Shown one piece after another: positions 16,308-25,416 of a stretch of 64,000 nucleotides of DNA (the stretch's first letter is position 1; each line of letters starts with the position of its first letter). The stretch is from Acetilactobacillus jinshanensis_A (lineage in GTDB: Bacteria; Bacillota; Bacilli; Lactobacillales; Lactobacillaceae): assembly GCA_043289735.1 (NCBI GenBank), contig CP171343.1, forward strand, positions 186,001 through 250,000. Reading direction: 5' to 3'. Below the pieces are notes generated by a model. The model saw nothing but the letters and a program-made list of their open reading frames with translations. It made no database searches and was not told where the DNA came from. The position numbers and the translations under genes are program-made.

Positions 16308-19300
16308 TTGGTCAACGTTGATAGATTTGAAAGTATGCAGATTGGCCTAGCATCTCCTGATAAGATCCGAAGCTGGTCTTATGGTGAAGTTAAAAAGCCA
16401 GAAACGATTAATTATCGTACTTTAAAGCCCGAAAAGGAAGGCTTGTTTGATGAACGGATCTTTGGGCCGACCAAAGATTGGCAATGTTCATGTGGTAAAT
16501 ACAAACGGATTCGTTACCGCGGGATCATTTGTGATCGCTGTGGAGTTGAAGTTACCCGTTCTAACGTTCGTCGTGAACGGATGGGCCACATTGAATTAGC
16601 TGCACCGGTTACTCATATCTGGTACTTCAAAGGAATTCCTAGTCGAATGGGCTTGGTATTAGACATGAGTCCGCGAGCTTTAGAAGAAATTATTTACTTT
16701 GCGGCTTACGTCGTTACTAATCCTGGTGATACACCGTTAGAAAAGAAGCAGCTATTAACTGAACGTGAATACCGTGAAAAGAAGAATGAATACGGTAATC
16801 GTTTTGAAGCTCAGATCGGTGCTCAAGCCGTTGAAACTTTACTAAACGATGTTGATCTGAAGAAAGAATCGGCTCATTTAGAAAAGGTTTTGAAGACCGC
16901 CGGTGGTCAGAAACGAACCCGTGCCATTCGTCGTTTGGATATCTTGAATGCCTTTTTAAAGTCTGGTAATAAGTTATCCTGGATGGTATTACACGTCATT
17001 CCGGTTATTCCACCGGCATTACGACCGATGGTTCAATTAGAAGGTGGTCGTTTTGCGACTTCCGATTTAAACGATTTATACCGTCGAGTTATTAACCGTA
17101 ATAATCGTTTGAAGCGTTTATTAGCATTACATGCCCCTGGCATTATCGTTCAAAACGAAAAACGAATGTTACAGGAAGCCGTTGATGCTTTAATCGATAA
17201 CGGTCGTCGTGGTCGTCCGGTATCCGGTCCTGGTAACCGTCCGTTAAAGTCCTTATCCCATATGCTTAAGGGTAAGCAAGGTCGTTTCCGTCAGAACCTA
17301 TTAGGTAAGCGTGTTGATTATTCCGGTCGTTCGGTTATTGATGTGGGACCTCATCTGAAGTTTAATCAGTTAGGTTTACCGGTTCCGATGGCTTTGGAAT
17401 TATTCAAGCCTTACTTAATGCACGCTTTAGTTAAACGCGGTATTGCTTCAAACGTTAAGAGCGCTAAGCGGAAGATTCATAACCGTGATGATGACATTTA
17501 TGATGTCTTAGCTGACGTTATTAAAGGTCATCCGATCTTGTTAAACCGTGCGCCGACGTTGCATCGTTTAAGTATTCAAGCCTTTTACCCAGTCTTAGTC
17601 AGCGGTAAATCGATTCGATTCCATCCGCTTTGCTGTACCGCATATAACGCCGATTTTGATGGTGACCAAGTTGCATTACACGTTCCGTTAAGTGATGAAG
17701 CTCAGGCTGAAGCCCGAACGTTAATGTTATCTTCCACTCATATCTTGGCACCGCGTGATGGTACTCCGATTATCACACCGTCGCAGGATATTATCATCGG
17801 TAATTATTACATCACCTTAGAAGAACGTCATCGTGAAGGTGAAGGTACCATCTTTAACGATGCGAACGAAGCCATCTTGGCTTACCAGAATGGTTACGTT
17901 CAGTGGCATAGTCGAGTTGGGATCCGGGTTGCTTCGATGCCGAAGAAGCCGTTTACTCCTCAGCAGCGAAAAGAAATTTTAGTAACCACCGTTGGTAAGA
18001 TTATTTTGAACACGACGTACGAACCTGACTTTCCGTTCTTGAACGAACCGACTAAACGCAACTTACGCGGTCACTTACCTGATAAGTACTTCTTGAAGCC
18101 TGGTGAGAACATCTTCCACTACTTGAAGAATTCGAAGTTGATTCCGCCGTTCAAGAAGGGCATGATCAGTGATATTATCGCTGAAAACTACCGTCGTTAC
18201 CATATTGCCAAGACGGCCGTGATTGCCGATAACTTGAAGCACTGGGGTTACGAAAACTCTATGAAGTCTGGCTTGTCGTTCGCGATTCCTGATATCGTTG
18301 ACTTGAAAGAAAAGCCTTACATCATCAAGGCGGGTAAGAAGAAGAAAGACTTGGTTACTAAACAGTACCAGATGGGTTTGATTACTAACCAAGAACGTTA
18401 TGAACGAGTCGTTGACGTTTGGAGTAAAGCTAAAGACCGGATTCAGCAGAAGATCGGTGATCACTTCGATCCGGAAAATGATATCTTTATGATGTCTGAT
18501 TCCGGTGCCCGTGGTAACATCTCGAACTTTACTCAAATGGCCGGGATGCGTGGTTTAATGGCTGAACCTAACGGTAAAGTTATGGAACTGCCGATTACCG
18601 CGAACTTCCGTGAAGGTCTATCCATTCAGCAGATGTTCATTTCTACCCATGGTGCCCGTAAAGGAATGACCGATACCGCTTTGAAGACTGCTAACTCTGG
18701 TTACTTAACCCGTCGTTTAGTTGATGTCGCTCAGGATTGTATCGTTCGTGAACACGATTGTGGTACTGACCGTGGCTTGAAAGTTCGTGCCTTAATGAAC
18801 GGCGGTGAATTATTAGAACCGTTGTACGAACGAATCTTAGGCCGTGTTGCCATGAAGGAAGTTAAGAATCCTAAGACTGGAAAGTTCATCGTTCGTCATA
18901 ATCAGATGATCGACGAAAAGAAGGCCTCCGAAATCGTTAACGCCGGCGTTAAAGAAGTTGAAATTCGTTCAGCATTGACGTGTCATACGGTTCACGGGGT
19001 TTGTGCAATGTGCTACGGCCGTAACTTGACCACTGGCAAGTTAGTTGAAGTGGGTGAAGCCGTTGGTACCGTTGCCGCGCAAGCGATTGGTGAACCCGGT
19101 ACTCAATTGACGATGCGTAACTTCCATACCGGTGGTGTTGCTGGTAATGCTGATATTACCCAAGGTCTACCGCGTGTACAAGAAGTCTTTGAAGCTCGTC
19201 ATCCAAAAGGCCGTGCTATTATTAGTAAGGTTACCGGTACCGTTAAGCTAATCGAAGAAAATCCTGCCGAAAACGTTCGTGAAGTTACCGTTAAAGGTAA

Positions 19301-19901
19301 ATCTGATACTCAGAAGTATAAGATTCCGATGGATCAGAAGTTAGTCGTTAAAGAAGGCGATCACGTTCACCGTGGTGCTCCGTTGAACGTCGGCTCGATT
19401 GATCCGAAAGAAATGCTTCAGGTTACTAACATGATCGAAACCGCTAACTACATGCTTGGTGAAATTCAAAAGGTTTACCGGATGCAAGGTGTTGATTTGA
19501 ACGATAAGCATCCTGAATTAATCATTCGTCAGTTGATGCGTAAAGTTCGCATTATGAAGCCTGGTGATACTAAGTTATTGCCTGGTTCCTTGATGGACGT
19601 CAATGACTTCCGGAAGGCCAACGCTAAGTACGTCATTAGCGGTAAGATTCCTGCCACCGCTCGTCCGGTATTACTTGGTTTGACTAAGGCTGCTTTAGAA
19701 TCCAAGAGCTTCTTAAGTGCTGCATCATTCCAGGAAACCACTCGAGTATTAACCGATGCGGCTATTCGTGGTAAGAACGATCCGTTAGTTGGCTTGAAAG
19801 AAAACGTTATCGTTGGTAAGTTGATTCCTGCCGGTACCGGTATGCATCGATACCGTAATATCCAGATGAAGGAAGACAAGCCGGTTGAAACCGATTACTA
19901 A
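16308..19901 (+). CDS. rpoC: DNA-directed RNA polymerase subunit beta'
   Basis: This 1197-residue subunit holds the active-site magnesium in NADFDGD. Zinc site 1 (CSCGK...CDRCG) and zinc site 2 (HDCGT, LTCHT, GVCAMC) are complete, and the trigger-loop region (HGARKGMTDTALKTANSG) is present. The start is TTG at 16308 behind GGGGAGGT. Several normally invariant positions differ: DGDQMAVH reads DGDQVALH (Val455), HRLGIQAFEP reads HRLSIQAFYP, and KGLADTAL reads KGMTDTAL. The gene follows rpoB by 16 bases and ends before a terminator at 19934. Confidence 0.97.
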   Translation: MVNVDRFESMQIGLASPDKIRSWSYGEVKKPETINYRTLKPEKEGLFDERIFGPTKDWQCSCGKYKRIRYRGIICDRCGVEVTRSNVRRERMGHIELAAPVTHIWYFKGIPSRMGLVLDMSPRALEEIIYFAAYVVTNPGDTPLEKKQLLTEREYREKKNEYGNRFEAQIGAQAVETLLNDVDLKKESAHLEKVLKTAGGQKRTRAIRRLDILNAFLKSGNKLSWMVLHVIPVIPPALRPMVQLEGGRFATSDLNDLYRRVINRNNRLKRLLALHAPGIIVQNEKRMLQEAVDALIDNGRRGRPVSGPGNRPLKSLSHMLKGKQGRFRQNLLGKRVDYSGRSVIDVGPHLKFNQLGLPVPMALELFKPYLMHALVKRGIASNVKSAKRKIHNRDDDIYDVLADVIKGHPILLNRAPTLHRLSIQAFYPVLVSGKSIRFHPLCCTAYNADFDGDQVALHVPLSDEAQAEARTLMLSSTHILAPRDGTPIITPSQDIIIGNYYITLEERHREGEGTIFNDANEAILAYQNGYVQWHSRVGIRVASMPKKPFTPQQRKEILVTTVGKIILNTTYEPDFPFLNEPTKRNLRGHLPDKYFLKPGENIFHYLKNSKLIPPFKKGMISDIIAENYRRYHIAKTAVIADNLKHWGYENSMKSGLSFAIPDIVDLKEKPYIIKAGKKKKDLVTKQYQMGLITNQERYERVVDVWSKAKDRIQQKIGDHFDPENDIFMMSDSGARGNISNFTQMAGMRGLMAEPNGKVMELPITANFREGLSIQQMFISTHGARKGMTDTALKTANSGYLTRRLVDVAQDCIVREHDCGTDRGLKVRALMNGGELLEPLYERILGRVAMKEVKNPKTGKFIVRHNQMIDEKKASEIVNAGVKEVEIRSALTCHTVHGVCAMCYGRNLTTGKLVEVGEAVGTVAAQAIGEPGTQLTMRNFHTGGVAGNADITQGLPRVQEVFEARHPKGRAIISKVTGTVKLIEENPAENVREVTVKGKSDTQKYKIPMDQKLVVKEGDHVHRGAPLNVGSIDPKEMLQVTNMIETANYMLGEIQKVYRMQGVDLNDKHPELIIRQLMRKVRIMKPGDTKLLPGSLMDVNDFRKANAKYVISGKIPATARPVLLGLTKAALESKSFLSAASFQETTRVLTDAAIRGKNDPLVGLKENVIVGKLIPAGTGMHRYRNIQMKEDKPVETDY

Positions 19902-19933
19902 AGAAGACTAATTTAAAATTAATTATTTTTATT

Positions 19934-19970
19934 TAATAGCGATTGCTTTTTAAGCAACCGCTATTTTTTT
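19934..19970 (+). terminator. rpoBC terminator
   Basis: AATAGCG with TTGC (19935-19946) pairs with GCAA and CGCTATT (around 19953-19965), then a run of T residues. Confidence 0.88.
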
Positions 19971-20225
19971 ATACTCTGATGAAGTACGTATGCTAATGAT
20001 AAATAAGGAACGAAAGGAATGAGTTTGATGACATTTACGGCATTTACCCCGGAGGATCAAAAAACTGACTATTGGTATTATTTCCCAGGGCTTAAGGGAA
20101 TGGCGGCAGTGATCACAGTGGGACGGCGGAAAGACAATGGATTCATTACGATATGATCTAATACTGGATAGGGTAATAAAGGATCCGATGACGGAGCCGA
20201 TTATGAATTTAAGTAGATTTAGCAT
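19950..20225 (-). pseudogene. comC: Prepilin peptidase (ComC/PilD type) N-terminal remnant
   Basis: The 91-codon frame starts with an ATG behind GAGGTG and has the prepilin peptidase N-terminus: a hydrophobic GSVIGSFITL segment, then the zinc-binding part with CDHC and CRKC pairs and the connecting ILRGKCRKCHQ. The usual protein has about 220 residues with the aspartate catalytic membrane domain after this part. Here homology fades after CHQ and the frame stops within the rpoBC terminator, so the catalytic aspartates are missing. This enzyme matures competence pseudopilins in relatives; no functional product is expected here. Confidence 0.7.
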
Positions 20226-20270
20226 TTGATTAACACCTCGTAAATAAATACGTAAAATGTTTGAATAACG

Positions 20271-20299
20271 TTGACACCTTTTTAATAGGATGATATTAT
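20271..20299 (+). promoter_or_regulatory. str operon promoter (rpsL-rpsG-fusA)
   Basis: TTGACA at 20271-20276 and TATTAT at 20294-20299 are separated by 17 bases. Confidence 0.8.
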
Positions 20300-20325
20300 T
20301 ATCAATGTCTTAAGCGTAATAAATG

Positions 20326-20359
20326 TCCAGGTCGACTCTTATAAAAAGAACCGCCTGGA
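20326..20359 (+). promoter_or_regulatory. Leader hairpin of rpsL
   Basis: TCCAGG (20326-20331) pairs with CCTGGA (20354-20359) in the 5' leader, about 50 bases before the rpsL start. In other bacteria S7 regulates this operon through mRNA structure. Whether this hairpin serves that purpose is inference. Confidence 0.4.
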
Positions 20360-20411
20360 TGTGTGGACTTGAAATTAAATTAATATTTAAATTGAAAGGA
20401 GGAATTTTTAG

Positions 20412-20831
20412 ATGCCTACAATCAATCAGTTAGTTCGTAATGGTCGTAAATCTAAAAGTTCTAAATCTAAATCCCCTGCATTAAACTGGGGCTATAACAG
20501 TTATAAGAAAGAAAGAGTTTATAACCCGTCTCCGCAAAAGCGTGGCGTTGCTACCCGTGTTGGTACGATGACTCCAAAGAAGCCTAACTCTGCATTACGT
20601 AAGTACGCCCGTGTTCGTTTAACTAACTTAATGGAAGTTACTGCTTACATTCCTGGTATTGGTCATAACCTTCAAGAACATAGTGTGGTATTACTTCGTG
20701 GTGGACGTGTTAAAGATCTACCAGGAGTTCGTTACCATATTGTTCGTGGTGCTTTAGATACGGCCGGTGTTGAAAACCGTCGTCAAGGCCGTTCTAAGTA
20801 CGGTACTAAGAAGCCTAAGGCTAAGAAGTAA
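20412..20831 (+). CDS. rpsL: 30S ribosomal protein S12
   Basis: S12 sits in the decoding centre of the 30S subunit and affects accuracy. The conserved TPKKPNSALRK and PGVRYHIVRGALDTAGV stretches are intact. These include the lysine residues where streptomycin resistance mutations occur, so no resistance change is seen there. At 139 residues it has the family length. AAAGGAGG precedes the ATG. It is the first gene of the rpsL-rpsG-fusA unit. Confidence 0.97.
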   Translation: MPTINQLVRNGRKSKSSKSKSPALNWGYNSYKKERVYNPSPQKRGVATRVGTMTPKKPNSALRKYARVRLTNLMEVTAYIPGIGHNLQEHSVVLLRGGRVKDLPGVRYHIVRGALDTAGVENRRQGRSKYGTKKPKAKK

Positions 20832-20863
20832 ATAGTTTCGTTATTTTAAGGAGGATATAATCT

Positions 20864-21334
20864 ATGCCAAGAAAAGGTCCAGTACAAAAACGTAGCTTCT
20901 TACCAGACCCAATTTATAAATCTAAGTTGGTTACCCGTTTAATTAACCACTTAATGGTCGATGGTAAGCGTGGTACCGCATCCAAGATTTTATACAATGC
21001 ATTCAAATTAATTAAGAAGCAGACTCATCACGATCCAGTTAAGGTATTTCATGCTGCTATGAAGAACGTAATGCCCGTATTAGAAGTTCGTGCTCGTCGT
21101 GTTGGTGGTGCTAACTACCAAGTTCCGATCGAAGTTCGTCCTAGCCGTCGAGTAACGTTAGGCTTACGTTGGTTAGTTAACTACGCTCGTTTACGTGGTG
21201 AACATTCCATGACCGAACGTTTAGCTCGTGAAATTATCGATGCTTCTAATAATACCGGTGCTTCAGTTAAGAAGCGTGAAGACGTTCACCGAATGGCTGA
21301 AGCTAACCGTGCATTTGCTCATTACCGCTGGTAA
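20864..21334 (+). CDS. rpsG: 30S ribosomal protein S7
   Basis: S7 is a primary 16S rRNA binding protein that organises the 3' major domain. It has the full 156 residues, with MPRKGPVQKRSFLPDPIY at the start, the beta hairpin VGGANYQVPIEV and the typical end AEANRAFAHYRW. It lies 32 bases after rpsL with a GGAGG ribosome site. Confidence 0.97.
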   Translation: MPRKGPVQKRSFLPDPIYKSKLVTRLINHLMVDGKRGTASKILYNAFKLIKKQTHHDPVKVFHAAMKNVMPVLEVRARRVGGANYQVPIEVRPSRRVTLGLRWLVNYARLRGEHSMTERLAREIIDASNNTGASVKKREDVHRMAEANRAFAHYRW

Positions 21335-21366
21335 TTAAGTAAGTACGATTTAATTAAATAATATTG

Positions 21367-21397
21367 AATAAAGTGGCTAATTTATAGCCACTTTATT
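21367..21397 (+). terminator. Hairpin between rpsG and fusA
   Basis: AATAAAGTGGCTA (21367-21379) and TAGCCACTTTATT (21385-21397) form a perfect 13-pair stem with a five-base loop. No pure T run follows, so it may be an RNA processing or partial termination site that sets the ratio between S7 and EF-G. Confidence 0.5.
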
Positions 21398-21440
21398 AAT
21401 ATATAGATATATTAATCGTTTGAGAGGAGAAAAGATATAC

Positions 21441-23546
21441 ATGGCTAACGCTCGAGAATTTCCACTTGAGAAGACCCGTAATATCGGAATTATCGCTCAT
21501 ATTGATGCCGGTAAAACGACTACTACTGAACGAATCCTTTATTACACTGGTAAGATCCATAAGATTGGTGAAACCCAAGATGGTGATAGCCAAATGGATT
21601 GGATGAGTGAAGAAAAAGATCGTGGAATTACGATCACTTCTGCCGCCACTACTGCCGAATGGAAAGATCACCGAATTAACATTATTGATACTCCAGGACA
21701 CGTTGACTTCACTGCTGAAGTTGAACGTTCCTTACGAGTATTAGATGGTGCCATTACCGTTTTAGATGCTAACGCCGGTGTTGAACCGCAAACCGAAACC
21801 GTATGGCGTCAAGCTGCTATGTTCCGGGTTCCTAACATCGTTTTCGTTAATAAGATGGATAAGATCGGTGCTAATTTTGATCGTTCCGTTAAATCTTTAC
21901 ACACTAAATTAGGTGCTAACGCCCATGCTATTCAAATGCCGATCGGTGCTGAAGATAACTTCAAAGGTGTCATTGACTTAATTGACATGAAAGCCGATAT
22001 TTATGATAAAGATAAGTTAGGTTCCAAATGGGATACCGTTCCGGTTCCGAAGAAATACTTACCGCAAGCTAAGAAGCGTCGTCAGGAATTAATCGAAGCC
22101 GTTTGTGACGTCGATAATGACTTAATGGCTAAGTACTTATCCGGTAGCAAGATTTCAAACGCTGAAATTAAAGCCGCGATTCGTAAAGCTACGTTAGAAT
22201 TACGGTTCTTCCCAGTCTTAGCCGGTTCTGCATATAAGAACAAAGGTGTTCAAATGTTATTGGATGCCGTATTGGATTACTTACCATCTCCGTTGGATAT
22301 TCATCCATACGAAGCTACGGATCCTGAAACTAATAAGACCGTTGAATTAAAGGCTAATGATAAAAAGCCGTTTGCTGCTTTAGCATTTAAGATTGCGACT
22401 GATCCATACGTCGGTCGTTTAACTTATATCCGTGTTTACCAGGGTACTTTACCAGCCGGTTCTTATATTTTAAACGCCACTAAGGATAAGCGTGAACGTG
22501 CTAGTCGTTTACTTCAAATGCACGCTAATCAGCGGCATGAAATTCCGGAAGTCTTCTCTGGTGATATTGCCGCCGTTATCGGTTTAAAGAACACGACGAC
22601 CGGTGATTCATTAACTGCTCAGGATCATCCGCTACACTTAGAATCCATGAACTTCCCTGATCCAGTTATTAGTGTTTCCGTTGGTCCAAAGACCAAAGCT
22701 GATCAAGGTAAGATGGATAATGCTTTACAGAAGTTATCTGAAGAAGATCCGACCTTTAAAGCTCATACTGATCCAGAAACCGGTCAAACCATTATTTCCG
22801 GAATGGGTGAATTACACTTAACCATCATTATTGAACGGATGCGTCGTGAATTCCACGTTCAATGCCGTGTTGGTAAGCCGCAAGTTGCTTATCGTGAAGC
22901 ATTTACCAAACCGACTAAAGCTAATGGTAAATTTATTCGCCAGAATGGTGGTAAAGGTCAGTATGGTGATGTTTGGGTTAAATTCACGCCTAACGACCCC
23001 GGTAAAGGTTATGAATTTAAAGATTCCATCGTTGGTGGTGTCGTTCCGCGTGAATTTATTCCATCCGTTTCCAAAGGTATCCAAGGTGCCATGAAGAATG
23101 GTGTCCTTGCTGGTTATCCATTGATTGATTTAAAGGCTGAATTATACGATGGTAGTTATCATCCAGTTGATTCTAGTCAAGCTTCATTTGAAACCGCTGG
23201 TTCTTTAGCATTGAAAGAAGCTGCTAAGACCGCTGATCCTGTAATCCTTGAACCAATTATGAAGACCGATGTCGTGGTTCCAAAAGAATTTATGGGTGAC
23301 GTCATGGGTGAAATTACCGCTCGTCGTGGTAAGATCCGTGGCATGGAAGAACATAACAAAGCTGAAACTTTGCATTGCTTCACTCCGTTAAGTGAAATGT
23401 TCGGTTACGCTACTAACTTACGATCTGCCACTAAAGGCCGTGGTACCTTTACCATGACGTTTGATCATTACGCTGCAGTTCCAAAGAGTCTTCAAAAGAA
23501 GATTATCGAAAAGAACGGTGGCTCGACCGAAGAATCTAAGGATTAA
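21441..23546 (+). CDS. fusA: Elongation factor G
   Basis: EF-G is the GTPase that drives ribosome translocation. It carries G1 AHIDAGKTTTTE, G3 DTPGHVDF and G4 NKMDKIGA, followed by domains II-V (MGELHLTIII, QNGGKGQYGDVW, HPVDSSQASFETAGS). The length of 701 residues is normal. The ATG at 21441 follows GAGAGGAG, and the frame from 21420 starts inside the ribosome site. Switch region 1 reads GETQDGDSQMDWM where HEGASQMDWM is usual, another sign of a fast-evolving core. Confidence 0.97.
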   Translation: MANAREFPLEKTRNIGIIAHIDAGKTTTTERILYYTGKIHKIGETQDGDSQMDWMSEEKDRGITITSAATTAEWKDHRINIIDTPGHVDFTAEVERSLRVLDGAITVLDANAGVEPQTETVWRQAAMFRVPNIVFVNKMDKIGANFDRSVKSLHTKLGANAHAIQMPIGAEDNFKGVIDLIDMKADIYDKDKLGSKWDTVPVPKKYLPQAKKRRQELIEAVCDVDNDLMAKYLSGSKISNAEIKAAIRKATLELRFFPVLAGSAYKNKGVQMLLDAVLDYLPSPLDIHPYEATDPETNKTVELKANDKKPFAALAFKIATDPYVGRLTYIRVYQGTLPAGSYILNATKDKRERASRLLQMHANQRHEIPEVFSGDIAAVIGLKNTTTGDSLTAQDHPLHLESMNFPDPVISVSVGPKTKADQGKMDNALQKLSEEDPTFKAHTDPETGQTIISGMGELHLTIIIERMRREFHVQCRVGKPQVAYREAFTKPTKANGKFIRQNGGKGQYGDVWVKFTPNDPGKGYEFKDSIVGGVVPREFIPSVSKGIQGAMKNGVLAGYPLIDLKAELYDGSYHPVDSSQASFETAGSLALKEAAKTADPVILEPIMKTDVVVPKEFMGDVMGEITARRGKIRGMEEHNKAETLHCFTPLSEMFGYATNLRSATKGRGTFTMTFDHYAAVPKSLQKKIIEKNGGSTEESKD

Positions 23547-23575
23547 TTAAAAGAAATTTTTAAATTAATTATTTT

Positions 23576-23605
23576 AAAGGATGCATTTATATGCATCCTT
23601 TTTTC
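23576..23605 (+). terminator. fusA terminator
   Basis: AAAGGATGCAT pairs with ATGCATCCTTT across a TTAT loop and is followed by a T-rich tail. Confidence 0.92.
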
Positions 23606-23636
23606 TTTATTTATTTTTGATAAATCGTGAGTAACC

Positions 23637-23668
23637 TTGACAGTATAAGGGAAACCTACTAGTATAAT
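23637..23668 (+). promoter_or_regulatory. S10 operon promoter
   Basis: TTGACA lies at 23637-23642. TAGTAT (23660-23665) follows at 17 bases and overlaps a TATAAT at 23663-23668. This is the only evident promoter before the ~14 kb ribosomal operon. Confidence 0.7.
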
Positions 23669-23684
23669 AATTGTTGCTGATTGG

Positions 23685-23755
23685 GGTAGCATACCCTATA
23701 GCTATGATGTGAAAGGTTGCGACACACCCGGCTGCTTTGCCATGGGTGTGCCGGG
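23685..23755 (+). promoter_or_regulatory. Structured leader of the S10 operon
   Basis: GGGTA/TACCC forms a small hairpin around 23684-23697. CACACCC (23723-23729) pairs with GGGTGTG (23744-23750), and GGC (23730-23732) pairs with GCC (23739-23741) inside it. CCCGGC could alternatively pair with the downstream GCCGGG, so two exclusive folds are possible. The leader probably mediates ribosomal-protein feedback, but the ligand is unknown. Confidence 0.55.
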
Positions 23756-23806
23756 AATTTTCACGGAGTTAGTCTTATTTTAAATATAGACGAAGGAGGG
23801 AAAATA

Positions 23807-24115
23807 ATGGCAAAACAAAAGATTCGAATTCGTTTAAAGGCATATGAACATCGTATTTTAGATCAATCAGCTGATAAAATCGTTGCTACTGCACAACGTA
23901 CCGGTGCTAGTATTTCTGGCCCAATTCCGTTACCAACTGATCGTACTATTTATACGGTTCTTGCTTCTCCGCATAAGTTCAAGAAGTCTCGTGAACAGTT
24001 TGAAATGTTAACTCATAAGCGTTTGATTGACATTTTAGACCCAACTCCAAAGACGGTTGATTCATTAATGAAGTTGGATTTACCAAGCGGAATTGATATT
24101 GAAATTAAATTATAG
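23807..24115 (+). CDS. rpsJ: 30S ribosomal protein S10
   Basis: S10 is a head protein of the 30S subunit and also the NusE partner in antitermination. It has 102 residues: MAKQKIRIRLKAYEHRILD at the start and the loop ISGPIPLPTDRTIYTVL. The ATG at 23807 follows GAAGGAGGG. The longer frame upstream crosses the leader hairpin and is not used. Confidence 0.97.
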   Translation: MAKQKIRIRLKAYEHRILDQSADKIVATAQRTGASISGPIPLPTDRTIYTVLASPHKFKKSREQFEMLTHKRLIDILDPTPKTVDSLMKLDLPSGIDIEIKL

Positions 24116-24147
24116 AGATTAATTAATTTAGTATAGGAGGTGTACTC

Positions 24148-24774
24148 ATGGCCAGAAAAGGAATTTTAGGTAGAAAAATTGGTATGACCCAAGTCTTCGG
24201 TAAGAACGGTGATTTAATTCCAGTAACCGTTGTTGACGTCACACCTAACGTTGTTCTACAAAAGAAAACCAAAGAAAACGATGGCTATAACGCTATTCAG
24301 TTAGGTTACGCTGATAAACGTAAAGTTTTGAGCAATAAACCTGAACAAGGTCATGTAGCAAAAGCTAAAACTGCTCCTAAGCGTTTTATTCGTGAAATTC
24401 GTAATGCTGACTTAGGAAAGTTTAAAGTTGCTGATAAAGTATCTGCTGATATCTTTAAGAAAGGTGACACCGTTGATGTCACCGGAATCACTAAAGGTCA
24501 TGGATACCAGGGTGTAATTAAGAAAGATAATCAGCACCGTGGCCCAGTTACTCATGGTTCTCGTTTCCATCGTCGTCCAGGTTCTTTAGGCCCGATTATT
24601 AACCGTGTTGTTAAAGGTATGAAGTTACCTGGTCGCATGGGTAATAATCGTGTTACTATGCAGAACTTAACCGTCGTTGATGCTGATGTTAAAGATAATG
24701 CTTTAGTAATCAGCGGCAGCGTTCCGGGTGCCAACAAATCATTCTTAATGATTCGTTCTGCGGCTCGTAAGTAA
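24148..24774 (+). CDS. rplC: 50S ribosomal protein L3
   Basis: L3 is an early assembly protein near the peptidyl transferase centre. It has 208 residues: RKGILGRKIGMTQVF at the start, and the extended loop with HGSRFHRRPGSLG and LPGRMGNNRVTMQNL that reaches into the rRNA core. AGGAGGTG precedes the ATG. Confidence 0.97.
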   Translation: MARKGILGRKIGMTQVFGKNGDLIPVTVVDVTPNVVLQKKTKENDGYNAIQLGYADKRKVLSNKPEQGHVAKAKTAPKRFIREIRNADLGKFKVADKVSADIFKKGDTVDVTGITKGHGYQGVIKKDNQHRGPVTHGSRFHRRPGSLGPIINRVVKGMKLPGRMGNNRVTMQNLTVVDADVKDNALVISGSVPGANKSFLMIRSAARK

Positions 24775-24791
24775 GAAAGGAGGAATAATTA

Positions 24792-25415
24792 ATGACTAGC
24801 GTTGCATTATATAAGCAAGATGGTAGCAAGAATGGTAGCGTTAAATTAAACGATGACATTTTTGGTATCAAGCCTAATAACGATGTTGAATTTGATGCGG
24901 TTGTAATGCAAAGAGCATCACAACGACAAGGTACCGCTGATACTAAGACTCGTGGCGAACGTCGCGGTGGTGGTAAGAAGCCATGGCGTCAAAAGGGTAC
25001 CGGTCGTGCTCGTCAAGGTTCCATTCGTGATCCGCAATGGCGTAAAGGTGGAATTGTATTTGGCCCGAATCCTCGTTCTTACAATTACCATCTTCCAAAG
25101 AAAGTTACTAATTTAGCAACTAAGTCTGCTTTATCGGATAAGGTTGCTGCTGGTGACTTATACGTGGTTGATTCATTAAAATTCAACGCACCTAAGACTA
25201 AGAAGATGAGTCAGTTATTTAATAGTTTAAAGGACTCATCCAAGACTTTATTAGTCTTAGAATCTGGTAATAAGAAAGCTGCTTTAGCTGCTCGTAATTT
25301 ACCTAACGTTATGGTTATTAACGGTAAAGGTATTAATACCTTAGACGTTATGAGTAACCGTAAGGTAATTATGACTAAAGCTGCTTTAAACGAAGTAGAG
25401 GAGGTGCTCGCATAA
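24792..25415 (+). CDS. rplD: 50S ribosomal protein L4
   Basis: L4 lines the exit tunnel with its basic loop (KTRGERRGGGKKPWRQKGTG). In some bacteria it represses its own operon through the S10 leader. It has 207 residues with the usual fold order, ends GAGGTG-coding next to rplW, and is followed by rplW after one base. Confidence 0.96.
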   Translation: MTSVALYKQDGSKNGSVKLNDDIFGIKPNNDVEFDAVVMQRASQRQGTADTKTRGERRGGGKKPWRQKGTGRARQGSIRDPQWRKGGIVFGPNPRSYNYHLPKKVTNLATKSALSDKVAAGDLYVVDSLKFNAPKTKKMSQLFNSLKDSSKTLLVLESGNKKAALAARNLPNVMVINGKGINTLDVMSNRKVIMTKAALNEVEEVLA

Positions 25416-25416
25416 T

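Noticed and set aside
18075..18536. Long minus-strand ORF of 153 codons inside rpoC
   Set aside because: Shadow of the highly conserved rpoC frame; no start signal and no family resemblance.
22831..23094. Second plus-strand ORF inside fusA
   Set aside because: Out-of-frame shadow of the EF-G gene.
23717..23806. N-terminal extension of rpsJ
   Set aside because: It covers the leader hairpin, and S10 begins at MAKQKIRI in all relatives.
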